DNA of 64,000 nucleotides from Leptospira perdikensis (GCF_004769575.1 NZ_RQGA01000003.1:372001-436000), one strand, 5' to 3'; positions 9,719 through 19,618 are shown, numbered from the stretch's first letter. Translations and numbers: made by a program. The notes: generated by a model from the sequence alone, not told the origin.

Positions 9719-11068
9719 ATGTCACTTACAAAATATCAATTCCGAGCACAGTTTCGTTGCACCAATGAATCTTGTGGCAAAACCTATCCCCTCCACCAAG
9801 TGATTTATTCCTGTGAAGTTTGCGGGGAACTTTTAAATGTCGAACATGATATAGACAGCCTCAAACAAGTTTCGGCAAAAGAATGGAAGGCTGAATTTGA
9901 ATCTAGGTTCCGTTCTAGCCAATTCCCGAATGCTTCTGGGGTTTGGGGGAAAAAAGAGTGGGTCCTTCCCGGAATTAGTGATGAAAATATCATCACTTCG
10001 GGAGAAGGAACAAGCCATTTGTATGATGCTTCACGGTTTGCAAAAGATTTGGGACTAGCTAGCCTTCATGTCAAACAGTGTGGGGTTTCTCATACTGGCT
10101 CTTTTAAAGATTTAGGGATGACCGTTCTTGTGAGCCAGGTCAATCAAATGATAGCAGACGGAGTGCCCATCAAAGCGGTGGCTTGCGCGTCGACTGGTGA
10201 TACCTCGGCAGCTCTTGCTTCTTATGCAGCCAAAGCAGGGATTCCTTCCATTATACTTTTACCTGCTAACAAAGTATCAACGGCGCAACTCATCCAACCC
10301 GTGGCCAATGGCGCATTAGTTTTGGCTTTGGAAACAGACTTTGATGGTTGTATGGCAGTGGTGAAAGAACTCACCAAAGAAAAATCGATTTATCTTGCCA
10401 ACTCTATGAATTCACTTCGGATTGAAGGCCAAAAAACAATCTCTGTCGAAATTACACAACAGTTAGGTTGGAAGGTACCGGATTGGATTGTGATTCCTGG
10501 TGGAAATTTAGGAAACGTTTCGGCCCTCGGAATGGGATTTGAAATGATGTTGGAACTTGGTCTTATTGATAAATTACCAAGAATTATTTTAGCTCAAGCC
10601 AAAAATGCAAGCCCCCTCTACGAATCGTTTAAGAAAGGTTTTGCGGACTTCTCTCCGGTGATAGCGGAAAAAACGTTAGCTTCTGCGATCCAAATTGGGG
10701 ATCCAGTTTCCGTAAAAAAAGCCATCCGTGTTTTAAAGAAATTCAAAGGGATTGTGGAAGTAGCCTCGGAAGAAGAATTGGCCAATGCGGCCGCTCGTGG
10801 GGACCTTTACGGACTTTATAACGACCCTCATACGGGTGTGGCTCTTGCGGCACTTTTGAAATCGGTAGAATCGGGTGTGGTTGCGAAGGGTGAGTCTGTG
10901 GTTGTGATCTCTACAGCGAATGGGCTCAAGTTCACAGAATTCAAATTGGCCTTCCATGAAGGGAAAATCCCTAACATTGATGAGAAACTGAGGAACAGAA
11001 TCCAATCTTGCAAACCAAACATCAGCGGAGTGATGGAAATCCTAGGCAAACAACTGAAGAAATCATAA
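9719..11068 (+). CDS. thrC: Threonine synthase
   Basis: This PLP enzyme converts O-phosphohomoserine to threonine. The N-terminus carries a zinc-ribbon-like Cys set (about residues 13, 18, 31 and 34), as in archaeal and plant-type threonine synthases. The PLP-binding Lys is Lys130 in HTGSFKDLG, with the phosphate-binding GGNLGN loop further on. The 449-aa length fits the family. A purine-rich GAGAAG precedes the ATG. No leader peptide or T-box was seen upstream. Confidence 0.95.
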   Translation: MSLTKYQFRAQFRCTNESCGKTYPLHQVIYSCEVCGELLNVEHDIDSLKQVSAKEWKAEFESRFRSSQFPNASGVWGKKEWVLPGISDENIITSGEGTSHLYDASRFAKDLGLASLHVKQCGVSHTGSFKDLGMTVLVSQVNQMIADGVPIKAVACASTGDTSAALASYAAKAGIPSIILLPANKVSTAQLIQPVANGALVLALETDFDGCMAVVKELTKEKSIYLANSMNSLRIEGQKTISVEITQQLGWKVPDWIVIPGGNLGNVSALGMGFEMMLELGLIDKLPRIILAQAKNASPLYESFKKGFADFSPVIAEKTLASAIQIGDPVSVKKAIRVLKKFKGIVEVASEEELANAAARGDLYGLYNDPHTGVALAALLKSVESGVVAKGESVVVISTANGLKFTEFKLAFHEGKIPNIDEKLRNRIQSCKPNISGVMEILGKQLKKS

Positions 11069-11118
11069 ATCGCTAGACAAATCCCCTACATGTTGGCAAA
11101 TTTTTTCAGTTTACCGGT

Positions 11119-11829
11119 ATGTCTCAAGAGATCCAACTAACTTCCCAGTTCCGCACCTCTGTGGATCATGCCGTGGAGGTAGGAAAAAAGATCTCGATGA
11201 TCACTTACGTGATGGGGGATATCGGTGAGGCCAAACTCAAATACATTTTGTTCCGAATTTTAGGTTCTGTCGGTCGTGAAGATTTAATGGAACTCTTTTA
11301 CACGGCAGCCAAAGAACTCATCGTCAATTCTACGAAGGCTGCGATCAAACGAATCATCTTTGAAGAACTAAAACTCAACATTCAAAATTTAAATGATTAT
11401 GAAGAAGGGATGAAACTCTTTAAAACCAGCCTCAATGAAAGAAAATTCCCCACATACAAAAAGAAAATGAGGGAGACTGGTCTCTATGTAAAGATCACTT
11501 GCATTTACCAAAAGGACAAAATTGACCTAGAAATCAGAAATAATTTTCCATTATTGCCCATTGAAGCAGAACGAGTAAAAGAAAAGTTTATTAATGCGAA
11601 AAAGTATGATAATCTATTCGAGTTCTTTATGGAACACGGCGATAGTACGGAGGGAGCAGGAATGGGAATTACAATGGTAGAAATATTATTGTCTCAGTCT
11701 GGTTTTGACCGTCGTTTACTCTCTATATATTCATCAGAAAGGAAAAAGGAAACAGTAGCGCGTGTGGAAGTACATCTAAGTGAGATTCCAAAATCCACAG
11801 AAACACACGAACAATTGTTTGTAGAATAA
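11119..11829 (+). CDS. HATPase_c-like (histidine-kinase/anti-sigma-type ATPase fold) protein
   Basis: This 236-aa soluble protein has an N-box-like segment near residues 75-87 (AAKELIVNSTKAA) and a G-box near 173-183 (STEGAGMGITMV), the two ATP-binding marks of the GHKL fold. There is no phospho-accepting His domain and no sensor domain, so it is not a complete histidine kinase. It may be a stand-alone regulatory kinase or phosphatase partner, which is an inference. Its stop overlaps the next start by one base (TAATG), pointing to a linked function. Confidence 0.75.
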   Translation: MSQEIQLTSQFRTSVDHAVEVGKKISMITYVMGDIGEAKLKYILFRILGSVGREDLMELFYTAAKELIVNSTKAAIKRIIFEELKLNIQNLNDYEEGMKLFKTSLNERKFPTYKKKMRETGLYVKITCIYQKDKIDLEIRNNFPLLPIEAERVKEKFINAKKYDNLFEFFMEHGDSTEGAGMGITMVEILLSQSGFDRRLLSIYSSERKKETVARVEVHLSEIPKSTETHEQLFVE

Positions 11830-12989
11830 TGTCCGAATTAAGCTCAAAAGCAGACCAACTCAAAAGACAAGCAGACCTCATTGGTCTGACAAGAGAAGCC
11901 GTGTTTACGGATGAACAAGCCAAGGAAGTACTACAAGGTAAAATTACAGACGGTTACCTAGTAAAAGTCAAAATCGACTTGGACAGTTTGAACGGAATGG
12001 TTCTCATCCTTGTATCTTCCATTCGAAAACATGTAATGGAATTGTATGCTGTAGTAGGAACATCTCCCACCTTTAGAAGAATCCGAACTTTTGCAGATCA
12101 TGTCCAGATCTCAACCGACTTAGGAGATATTGGGAAAACTGGTGGTTATGACCCTGCAATTTCCGAGAACATTGGTCGCGCAGTGCACAGAGCTTTCACT
12201 AAAGAGAAGTTAGAAGAACTACTTCCCCTTTGGCAAAAAAAAGATCCTTCTCATATTGCTGAAATTTTAGAAGCACCTATCCTTGCTGCTACAAAAGGTA
12301 GGAATATTAAACTCCAGGCAGAAGTAGACAAACTGTCTACGGCAAAGTTTCGGTATGAAAACCCAATGAAAGGTGTGATCCTTCCTATCCCAAAACCAGA
12401 AGACGAATCACCATCTGCAAAAGATGCTTCGGTTCCGGGAGTTTCCACCGAACCGGCAAAAGGTGAACTTTCTTCATTGGAACGTCAGATTGCCCAGTAC
12501 CGAGCGTCTTTTCCAAAAGAATTGAATATGAAAACTGTTATCTCCCCGATCAACGGTGTAGAGTTTGATAATTTGGTTGAAGGTATGGAAATTCTTTTTC
12601 GAGTTCCTACAGAAACTCCCGAAGGACTCACCAATGCACAAATACTAGGTCTTATTGATGAGGAAGGAAAAATTGCAAAAGATCCAGTGGTTGGAAGGTT
12701 TCTTGGAATTGCTGGTAACAAAACAGAATACCATATCTTCGCAGAAGGTCCGAACCAATACTTACTTCATTCTGTGGAAGAACATCCGGTGAAAGTTGCT
12801 ATTCCCAAACCCGCTGCTATGGCAAGTGCACCAAACAAAAGTTCTGCTGCACAAGGGCAAAAGAAAAAAGTTGGGAATACTCAGGCCCAAGAATCTAAGT
12901 CGTCAGGTGCCAACTTGTTTATGCTTATGGGTGCCTTTGTGACGATTGTCCTCTTTGGAGTATTGATTTTTGTGATGGTGATTTTATAA
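11829..12989 (+). CDS. Hypothetical tail-anchored membrane protein (386 aa)
   Basis: I do not recognise a family. Most of the protein is soluble, with a Pro/Ser/Ala-rich linker at about residues 190-215 and a second low-complexity Ala/Lys/Ser linker at about 330-358. A single hydrophobic segment ends the protein (about 361-386), with only a residue or so after it, as in tail-anchored proteins. It is translationally coupled to the HATPase-like gene, so the pair probably acts together at the membrane. A hairpin terminator follows. Confidence 0.75.
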   Translation: MSELSSKADQLKRQADLIGLTREAVFTDEQAKEVLQGKITDGYLVKVKIDLDSLNGMVLILVSSIRKHVMELYAVVGTSPTFRRIRTFADHVQISTDLGDIGKTGGYDPAISENIGRAVHRAFTKEKLEELLPLWQKKDPSHIAEILEAPILAATKGRNIKLQAEVDKLSTAKFRYENPMKGVILPIPKPEDESPSAKDASVPGVSTEPAKGELSSLERQIAQYRASFPKELNMKTVISPINGVEFDNLVEGMEILFRVPTETPEGLTNAQILGLIDEEGKIAKDPVVGRFLGIAGNKTEYHIFAEGPNQYLLHSVEEHPVKVAIPKPAAMASAPNKSSAAQGQKKKVGNTQAQESKSSGANLFMLMGAFVTIVLFGVLIFVMVIL

Positions 12990-13007
12990 GGTTAAGTTTT
13001 AGAACTA

Positions 13008-13050
13008 AAAAATCCCTAACCCTTCAGAGAGTGGAAGGTAAGGGGTTTTT
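13008..13050 (+). terminator. Rho-independent terminator after the tail-anchored protein gene
   Basis: An imperfect hairpin pairs AAAAATCCCTAACC with GGTAAGGGGTTTTT, with one G-U pair and one mismatch, and is followed by a T-rich run (TTTTTGTTTT). It lies 18 bases past the stop and fits an intrinsic terminator for the plus-strand operon. Confidence 0.75.
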
Positions 13051-13077
13051 GTTTTATCAATTGGTTTTCAACTTTTG

Positions 13078-13118
13078 AAAATAAATTAAACCTTCCGTTC
13101 TTGGATTTAATTTATTTT
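13078..13118. repeat. Perfect 13-bp AT-rich inverted repeat at the 3' end of leuS
   Basis: The arms AAAATAAATTAAA (13078-13090) and TTTAATTTATTTT (13106-13118) are exact reverse complements separated by 15 bases. On the minus strand the hairpin would end in TTTTC about 60 bases after the leuS stop. It could be a weak terminator or RNA 3'-end stabiliser for leuS, or a protein-binding palindrome. Confidence 0.6.
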
Positions 13119-13138
13119 AATTCAGAACGAAAAGAAAA

Positions 13139-15742
13139 CTATCCCGCAACCACTATGTTCACGAGTTTTCCCTTCACATAGATTTCTTTTTTGATTTCTT
13201 TGCCTTCCCAAAATGGTTTTGCTTTTTCTACAGCTTTGGCAAGACTCAAAACTTCCTTCTCTTCAATATCTCTTGGTGCAAGAAATTCACCCCGCATCTT
13301 TCCATTCACTTGAATGACTATGGTGATGTTCGCATCAATTAAATACTTCTCATCCCATTTTGGATAAGGATGGTAAGCCAGAGATTCTTTGTAACCGAGT
13401 TTGACCCAAAGTTCTTCCGCCAAATGAGGGGCAAAAGGAGAAAGTGCGAGAACAAAAGGCTCTAAAACTTTTTTAGGTTTTCGAGGATTACTTGTGAACT
13501 CATTGATAAAGATCATCATTTGCGACACAGCTGTGTTGAATGAAAAGTTATCAATATCGTCTTTTACTTTTTTAATGGTACGATGAAGTGTTTTGAGTTC
13601 GGCTTCGTTTGGTTCGATATCTTCTACAAAGAAGGATTCGTTCTCCCCAGAATGGAAAAGTCTCCAAACTCGATTTAAAAATCGAAACACTCCATCGACT
13701 CCGTTTTTACTCCAAGGTTTGGACATTTCAAACGGACCCATAAACATTTCAAAGAGACGAAGAGTGTCGGCTCCAAATTCGGAAACCACATCATCTGGAT
13801 TGACAACGTTTCCACGAGACTTAGACATTTTTCCTTTGTCCTCACCCAAAATCAATCCTTGGTGGACTAACTTTTGGAAAGGTTCTGGGGAAGAAACATG
13901 GCCTAAATCAAAAAGAATTTTATGCCAAAATCTAGAATATAACAAGTGCAATACGGCGTGTTCCGCCCCACCCACATAAACTTCCACAGGCATCCAAGCT
14001 TTTTCGAGTTCTGGATCAATGAGTTTGTCGTTGTTTCTTGGGTCGATATAACGAAGATAATAATAACAAGATCCAGCCCATTGCGGCATGGTATTGGTTT
14101 CTCTTTTTCCCACTTCACCCGTTACAGGATCTGTATACACAAGCCAATCTTTTGCTAAGGCAAGAGGAGATTCACCGGTTCCTGAAGGTTTGAATTCTTC
14201 TAAGTCAGGTAATACTAATGGAAGTTCTGTTTCCGATAGTGCTTTTGGTGTTCCATCAGCAAAATGAACCAGAGGGATGGGTTCTCCCCAATAACGTTGT
14301 CTCGCAAAAAGCCAATCTCTCAGTTTGAATTGGATTTTTTTACGACCAATTCCCTTGTCTTCGGCCCAAGTAGTCATGGTTTGGAAAGCATCTTTGTAAG
14401 ATTTACCATCTAACTTAATTTCGGCGGAGGAAGAATTGATACAAACAGAGTCTTTTGAATCAAAAGCAAGGTTTGGTTCCATCTTTCCATCGATGACTTG
14501 TTTGATGGGAAGTTGGAATTTTACAGCAAAGTCATAGTCTCTTTGGTCGTGAGCAGGAACAGCCATAATGGCTCCGGTTCCATAAGAAATTAAAACATAA
14601 TCAGAAATATAAATCGGAACTTTAACAGAAGAATCCGTAGGCAAACTCGCATAGGATCCCGTAAAAACTCCGGTTTTATCTTTATTCAGTTCGGTTCGTT
14701 CCAAATCACTTTTTAGAGAACAATCTTTTTGGTATTTCTCCACAGCAGATTTTTGTTCCGCCGTAGTCAGGTCTTTGACCAAAGGATGTTCTGGGGCAAG
14801 GACAAGGTAAGTGGCACCAAAAATTGTATCAGGTCTTGTTGTATAAACTGTGATGTCTTTCGACAAAGATGGAACAGGGAAACTGAGTTCCAATCCTTCG
14901 GATTTCCCAATCCAATTTCTTTGCATCTCTAATGTCGATACAGGCCACTCACAAAGAGAAAGATCGTTTAATAGACGTTCGGCGTAAGATGTGATGCGCA
15001 TCATATATTGGCGCATGGGTTTTCTTTCTACAGAATACCCTTTTGATGTCCATTCTTCTACTTCTTCGTTGGCAAGAACGGTTCCAAGAGCTTCACACCA
15101 GTTGACTGGGATATTTGCTTCATAAACCAATCGAAAATGGGATAAAATATCTTCTTTTTCCTTGCGAGATTTGGATTTCCAATCGGCAGAAGAGAACTGA
15201 ATTCCTTTGGGGAGTTCTTTTCCTTCAAAATAAACAGATCCTTCTGTTTCGAAAGTTTTGATGAGTTCTGCAATGGGAACCGCTTTGTTTAACTTCCTGT
15301 CAAAGTAGGAATTGTAGATTTGAAGGAAAATCCACTGGGTCCAGCGGTAATAGTCCGGATGAGTTGTCGAAATTTCTCTTTCCCAGTCATAAGAAAGGCC
15401 AAGGCTTTTGATTTGGCGGCGAAAGGTATCAATATTGTTCTTTGTGGTGGTGCGAGGGTGGACTCCCGTAGTCATCGCATATCGTTCTGCTGGTAAGCCA
15501 AAAGCATCCCATCCCATGGGGTGAAGGACTTCAAATCCTTCCATTCGTTTCAGTCGTGAAATGATGTCGGTCGCAGTGTATCCCTCAGGGTGGCCTACGT
15601 GAAGTCCGGCGCCACTTGGGTAGGGAAACATGTCTAAACAATAGTATTTAGGTTTGGTTGAGTGTGCGTTTGTGCGAAAGGTCTGGTGATCGTCCCAGTG
15701 TTTTTGCCATTTTTGTTCAATATCTTGGAATGGATAATTCAT
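13139..15742 (-). CDS. leuS: Leucyl-tRNA synthetase
   Basis: This class I aminoacyl-tRNA synthetase charges tRNA-Leu. The HIGH motif appears as HVGH at residues 48-51 (GAGLHVGHPEG) and KMSKS is present near residue 637 (KMSKSRGN). The inserted CP1 editing domain is present, with its conserved TRPDT-type segment (TTRPDTIFGAT). At 867 aa the length is typical of bacterial LeuRS. A small zinc-finger gene lies just upstream on the same strand, 28 bases away. Confidence 0.97.
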   Translation of the reverse strand: MNYPFQDIEQKWQKHWDDHQTFRTNAHSTKPKYYCLDMFPYPSGAGLHVGHPEGYTATDIISRLKRMEGFEVLHPMGWDAFGLPAERYAMTTGVHPRTTTKNNIDTFRRQIKSLGLSYDWEREISTTHPDYYRWTQWIFLQIYNSYFDRKLNKAVPIAELIKTFETEGSVYFEGKELPKGIQFSSADWKSKSRKEKEDILSHFRLVYEANIPVNWCEALGTVLANEEVEEWTSKGYSVERKPMRQYMMRITSYAERLLNDLSLCEWPVSTLEMQRNWIGKSEGLELSFPVPSLSKDITVYTTRPDTIFGATYLVLAPEHPLVKDLTTAEQKSAVEKYQKDCSLKSDLERTELNKDKTGVFTGSYASLPTDSSVKVPIYISDYVLISYGTGAIMAVPAHDQRDYDFAVKFQLPIKQVIDGKMEPNLAFDSKDSVCINSSSAEIKLDGKSYKDAFQTMTTWAEDKGIGRKKIQFKLRDWLFARQRYWGEPIPLVHFADGTPKALSETELPLVLPDLEEFKPSGTGESPLALAKDWLVYTDPVTGEVGKRETNTMPQWAGSCYYYLRYIDPRNNDKLIDPELEKAWMPVEVYVGGAEHAVLHLLYSRFWHKILFDLGHVSSPEPFQKLVHQGLILGEDKGKMSKSRGNVVNPDDVVSEFGADTLRLFEMFMGPFEMSKPWSKNGVDGVFRFLNRVWRLFHSGENESFFVEDIEPNEAELKTLHRTIKKVKDDIDNFSFNTAVSQMMIFINEFTSNPRKPKKVLEPFVLALSPFAPHLAEELWVKLGYKESLAYHPYPKWDEKYLIDANITIVIQVNGKMRGEFLAPRDIEEKEVLSLAKAVEKAKPFWEGKEIKKEIYVKGKLVNIVVAG

Positions 15743-15770
15743 CGACTAACGTAGAGAAAGTGTAGTAATT

Positions 15771-15995
15771 CTACTTTCTCACGGAGTCGATGATTTTTAC
15801 AAGCTTTTTGAAACTCTTGGACAAACAAACTTTGCAGAGATTGTATTGATAGAGGTTTGTGACGGATCCACATTCCGCACAAGGTTTAAGATTGTTGATT
15901 TTCACATTCATAAAGTCTGCAGTTTTTATCTTTGTATTGCATTCGAGCATTCTATATTTACCTGTATGAGTCCGCTTATCGACAGTGCTGTTCAT
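15771..15995 (-). CDS. Small zinc-finger-like protein (74 aa)
   Basis: This short basic protein has two CxxC pairs (PCAECG and LCKVCL) about 16 residues apart, which could hold one zinc ion. The start at 15995 is backed by a strong Shine-Dalgarno sequence, GAGGAG, three bases upstream of the ATG. Internal ATGs at codons 16 and 29 are therefore less likely. No family is recognised. The position 28 bases upstream of leuS suggests co-transcription. The DNA-, RNA- or protein-binding role is unknown. Confidence 0.6.
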   Translation of the reverse strand: MNSTVDKRTHTGKYRMLECNTKIKTADFMNVKINNLKPCAECGSVTNLYQYNLCKVCLSKSFKKLVKIIDSVRK

Positions 15996-16161
15996 AACTC
16001 CTCAAAAATCCCAAAATTGGGGGGAGGGGAAACACTACGATGAAGTTACTTTATATGAAACTAGCCCTTTGGGGTCAAAAAAAATTAGGATGTACGCCCA
16101 AAAAGATAAGTAAAATTTTGTCAGATTTTTTTTCAATCTGTGCAATATAGTTGGAACGAAA

Positions 16162-16296
16162 ATGAAAATTGAAAAAATTATAACTGTTATGGAAAAAATT
16201 GAAAAATCGGTGTTAGGTGGTATTTTTTCTGATAAATGCCCGTTATTAGTCATGTCTTTTTTGTTAGGTGATAAAATCTTTGGGGGAAAAACCTAG
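16162..16296 (+). CDS. Possible 44-aa ORF coupled to the ABC exporter
   Basis: A short ORF starts at an ATG preceded by TTGGAACGAA (GGAA five bases away) and ends in TAG, overlapping the GTG start of the ABC ATPase gene by one base (TAGTG). The peptide begins MKIEKIITVMEKIEKS and has a hydrophobic centre around CPLLVMSFLLG. It could be a coupling leader that feeds ribosomes to the weakly started ATPase gene, or a small membrane peptide. It has no recognised family, and a chance ORF cannot be excluded. Confidence 0.35.
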   Translation: MKIEKIITVMEKIEKSVLGGIFSDKCPLLVMSFLLGDKIFGGKT

Positions 16297-17072
16297 TGTT
16301 GGAATTTAAAAATGTGTTTAAGTCATTCCACAATGAATCGGAAACGATTGATGTGTTGAAAAATATTTCATTTCGCATTGAAACAGGTGAATTTGTAGCG
16401 ATTATAGGCCCATCAGGCTCAGGTAAATCAACACTTCTTGGTGTAGCAGCCGGTCTAGATAAGCCGGATACAGGTATTGTTTCCTTGGATGGTATCGATA
16501 TCACAAAGGAGAATGAATCAAATTTAGCTGATTTACGTGCAGATCGCATTGGTTTTATCTTTCAAAATTTCCAATTACTTCCTGGCCTCAATGCAATTGA
16601 AAATGTAGGAATCCCTTTGTATCTAAAATCATCACTGACAGAAGCAGAGATTTTAAAAAAGTCGGAAAAAATATTAGAATCTGTATCTATGTCCCATCGT
16701 GCCACGCACTTCCCAAAACAATTGTCAGGTGGTGAAGAACAAAGAATAGCAATCGCAAGAAGTTTTGTGAACGATCCAAAGATTATTTTTGCTGATGAAC
16801 CGACTGCTAACTTAGATTTCAAAAATAGCAAAACAGTTTTGGATCTTTTATTATATAGAAACAAAGAACAAGGCACAACTCTCGTTGTGGTAACACATGA
16901 TCCAGATGTAGCAAAACTTGCTGATCGTGTTTTAGAAATGAAAGATGGGGAAATTGTTTCGGATTCTCGTAATCAAAAGAAAACAATTTCTGGTTCTTCC
17001 AAAAAGTTATCGGTTAAAAAGACCACCAAACAAAAGAAAACGAATATTACTTCTAAGAAGGCGCGTCGATGA
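16296..17072 (+). CDS. ABC transporter ATP-binding protein (LolD/YbbA-like)
   Basis: This is the MacB/LolD-type ATPase subunit of an exporter or extractor. Walker A is GPSGSGKST near residues 38-46, the signature is LSGGEEQRIAIAR near 145, and Walker B is IIFADEPTANLD. A basic C-terminal tail rich in Lys, Ser and Thr (about residues 226-258) is unusual for the family. The GTG start is preceded by a run of G, a modest ribosome site, and overlaps an upstream short ORF. Its end overlaps the permease start (ATGA), so the two form one transporter. Confidence 0.9.
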   Translation: MLEFKNVFKSFHNESETIDVLKNISFRIETGEFVAIIGPSGSGKSTLLGVAAGLDKPDTGIVSLDGIDITKENESNLADLRADRIGFIFQNFQLLPGLNAIENVGIPLYLKSSLTEAEILKKSEKILESVSMSHRATHFPKQLSGGEEQRIAIARSFVNDPKIIFADEPTANLDFKNSKTVLDLLLYRNKEQGTTLVVVTHDPDVAKLADRVLEMKDGEIVSDSRNQKKTISGSSKKLSVKKTTKQKKTNITSKKARR

Positions 17073-19612
17073 AGGCATCTCTGTTTCGTTTTTACCTGAA
17101 ACGGGAGTTATTTTCCAGGTTTCGGTATTCACTGCTCATTGTGGTTTCCATTACTCTGGGTGTGGGTTCTGTGATTGGAATCCATTCTTACAAAGACAAT
17201 ACGGCAAATGCCATCAAAAGAGAGGCAAAGTCGATTATGGGGGCCGATATTGCCCTCCAATCCCCCCAAGAAATCACAAAAACCGCAGAAAAATTGGTCG
17301 AAACTAGCCTTCCGAAGGGTTCGGAAACCAGTGCTTCCATCCAATTTTTATCGATGATTTCGAATGAATCGGGGGAAGAAAACTCTCTTAGTTTTATCAA
17401 AGCGGTGGAGACCAATTATCCTTTTTACGGGGAAATGAAAACCGAACCAGAAGCCGCTTATCGCAATTTAAAACCAAATCAAGTTTTACTTGATAAGTCT
17501 CTTGTGGAAAATCTCAAACTAAAAATTGGCGATCGAGTGCGGTTGGGTGATAGCTTACTCGTGTTAGCTGGTATTGTGGTAAAAGAACCGGGTGCTGTTG
17601 GTTCTTTTGTAGGTTCAGCTCCGGGTTCCATCATTCGTAGAGATACCGCCAACCAAACGGGGCTTGTGCAGAGAGGAAGTCGGATTCGTTATACGATCTA
17701 TGCGAAATTTCCAGAAACCGTAGACAGTTTGGGTTGGAAGGACAAAGAGTTTGAAGCTTTAATCAAAGAAGATTTAACTATCTATCACAATACAGAAGTC
17801 AATTCCGGCTCCCAACAGTTTATTAAAAACACATTTGATTATATGGCACTATTGGCTTTAGCAGGATTTTTCTTAGGAGCCATTTCTGTTTATACTGCGG
17901 TAAGGACTCGGTTACTCGAAAAAAGAAACGAAATTGCGATTCTTATGTGTCTTGGTGCCAAACCCAATGTGATTTTACTTTTGGTTTTTGCTGAAATTTT
18001 AATCCTCTCTATTTTCGGCACCAGTCTTGGGCTTGCCCTTGGTTATGGAATCCAATCCATCTTACCTGATATCAGTGGGCTTATGGCTGTAGAAGCGGGG
18101 ATTGTTTTTGGTTTATCTTTTTCTTCCATACTATGGAGTGTAGTGCTTGGAGTTGTACTTCCTTTACTCATTTCCATTCCACTTGTTTTAGAAACAAGAT
18201 CGGTAAAACCTTTAGCAGCCTTAAAGGAAGTAGAATCACAAACCAGTGGTAATTTATCCACTTCCAAATGGCAATTTGGATCCTTTCTTTTGATTTATCT
18301 TCTATTTACAAGTCTTGCCATCCTCGAAACAGAAAGTATCTTCAAAGGGATTCTTTTTACATTAGTTTTGTTAACATTGCCTGTTCTTGTATATGGATTG
18401 TATATCCTTCTTGGACTTTTTATTACGAGAATTTCTAAACTTGGATGGTTATCGAAAGAGTGGAGCCTTGTTACCAAAAAAGTAACCCGTAAATCAGGTG
18501 CCCTTCGCCTTTCTATCATCGGACTTGGATCAGCACTTTTTATCCTCACCTTATCGCTCATCTTACAAGAGAGTTTACTCGAGCTCAGTGGTGCGAGAGA
18601 AATCGAACGTAGACCCAATATGTTTCTTTTGGATATTCGAGAGACGCAAAAAAATGACCTCCTAACGGCGATTAAAGAATTTCCTGTGGAAAAACAATAC
18701 TTGGCTCCTGTGATTGGTGCGAGGTTATCTAAAGTCAATGGAGAACCCATTAAAAAAGAAGATACCATCAAAAATGCAATGGACCGAAACTGGCGAGCCA
18801 CGGCAAGAACCCGCGAATACTTTTTATCCTACCGAGACGATTTGTATGATACGGAAGAAGTGACCAAAGGGGCTTGGTGGGACGAATCGGGGCGAAATGA
18901 AATCTCTGTGGAACGGGATTTTGCAGGTTATTTACAAGCGGGAGTGGGTGACGAACTCACCTTCAATGTCCAAGGCCGTGAGGTTTCTGGAAAAATATCC
19001 AACTTACGTTCGGTGAACTGGGCAGATATGAAACCAAACTTTGTGGTGCTCTTTTCTAAGGGAATTTTGGAGAAAGCGCCCCGGTTTTATATTGTTTCCT
19101 TACTCATTGATTCTAGTGAAAACAGATACCAATTACAAAAGGTCATTGTGAACCAGTTTCCCAATATCACTGTGATTGATACGGAAAAAACCATCCAAGC
19201 CTTTATGGGAATTTTGGAAAAGGTGACTCAGATGATGGCCCTTATGACTGCTTTTATTTTGGCCGCTTCCTTTGTCCTCGTATTTACAACGTTATATGCA
19301 AGCCAATCGGAAAGAAAAAGGGAGTTTGCGTTGTTACGAGTGATCGGTGCCAACAGCCGTTTTATGGTAAAACATTTTCTTCGTGAAGCCTTACTTGTTT
19401 CTGTGATTTCATTTTTACTGGGACTGATCTATTCTGTTGGATCTAACGAAGTTTTGAATCGATCAGTTTTAGAACTAAGAAGTGTGTATCCTTACGGACA
19501 ACTTAGCTTAGTGTTTCTTGGAATTTGTTTGGTAACGGTAAGTTTGTATGTTTTAGGACTTTTTAGTTTCTTTCGAATGCCAACGAAGACAGTTCTGAAG
19601 GAAATCAAATAA
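17069..19612 (+). CDS. ABC transporter permease, FtsX/YbbP-like
   Basis: This 847-aa membrane protein has an N-terminal membrane segment (about residues 18-40), a periplasmic domain, a group of three or more membrane segments (about 255-390), further segments (about 405-455 and 485-510), a second periplasmic domain and a final FtsX-type trio (about 715-840). The early segment AIKREAKSIMGADI matches the YbbP/duplicated-FtsX family. With the upstream ATPase it probably moves or releases lipophilic or envelope cargo. The cargo cannot be told from sequence. A hairpin terminator follows. Confidence 0.88.
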   Translation: MKASLFRFYLKRELFSRFRYSLLIVVSITLGVGSVIGIHSYKDNTANAIKREAKSIMGADIALQSPQEITKTAEKLVETSLPKGSETSASIQFLSMISNESGEENSLSFIKAVETNYPFYGEMKTEPEAAYRNLKPNQVLLDKSLVENLKLKIGDRVRLGDSLLVLAGIVVKEPGAVGSFVGSAPGSIIRRDTANQTGLVQRGSRIRYTIYAKFPETVDSLGWKDKEFEALIKEDLTIYHNTEVNSGSQQFIKNTFDYMALLALAGFFLGAISVYTAVRTRLLEKRNEIAILMCLGAKPNVILLLVFAEILILSIFGTSLGLALGYGIQSILPDISGLMAVEAGIVFGLSFSSILWSVVLGVVLPLLISIPLVLETRSVKPLAALKEVESQTSGNLSTSKWQFGSFLLIYLLFTSLAILETESIFKGILFTLVLLTLPVLVYGLYILLGLFITRISKLGWLSKEWSLVTKKVTRKSGALRLSIIGLGSALFILTLSLILQESLLELSGAREIERRPNMFLLDIRETQKNDLLTAIKEFPVEKQYLAPVIGARLSKVNGEPIKKEDTIKNAMDRNWRATARTREYFLSYRDDLYDTEEVTKGAWWDESGRNEISVERDFAGYLQAGVGDELTFNVQGREVSGKISNLRSVNWADMKPNFVVLFSKGILEKAPRFYIVSLLIDSSENRYQLQKVIVNQFPNITVIDTEKTIQAFMGILEKVTQMMALMTAFILAASFVLVFTTLYASQSERKREFALLRVIGANSRFMVKHFLREALLVSVISFLLGLIYSVGSNEVLNRSVLELRSVYPYGQLSLVFLGICLVTVSLYVLGLFSFFRMPTKTVLKEIK

Positions 19613-19618
19613 AACAAA

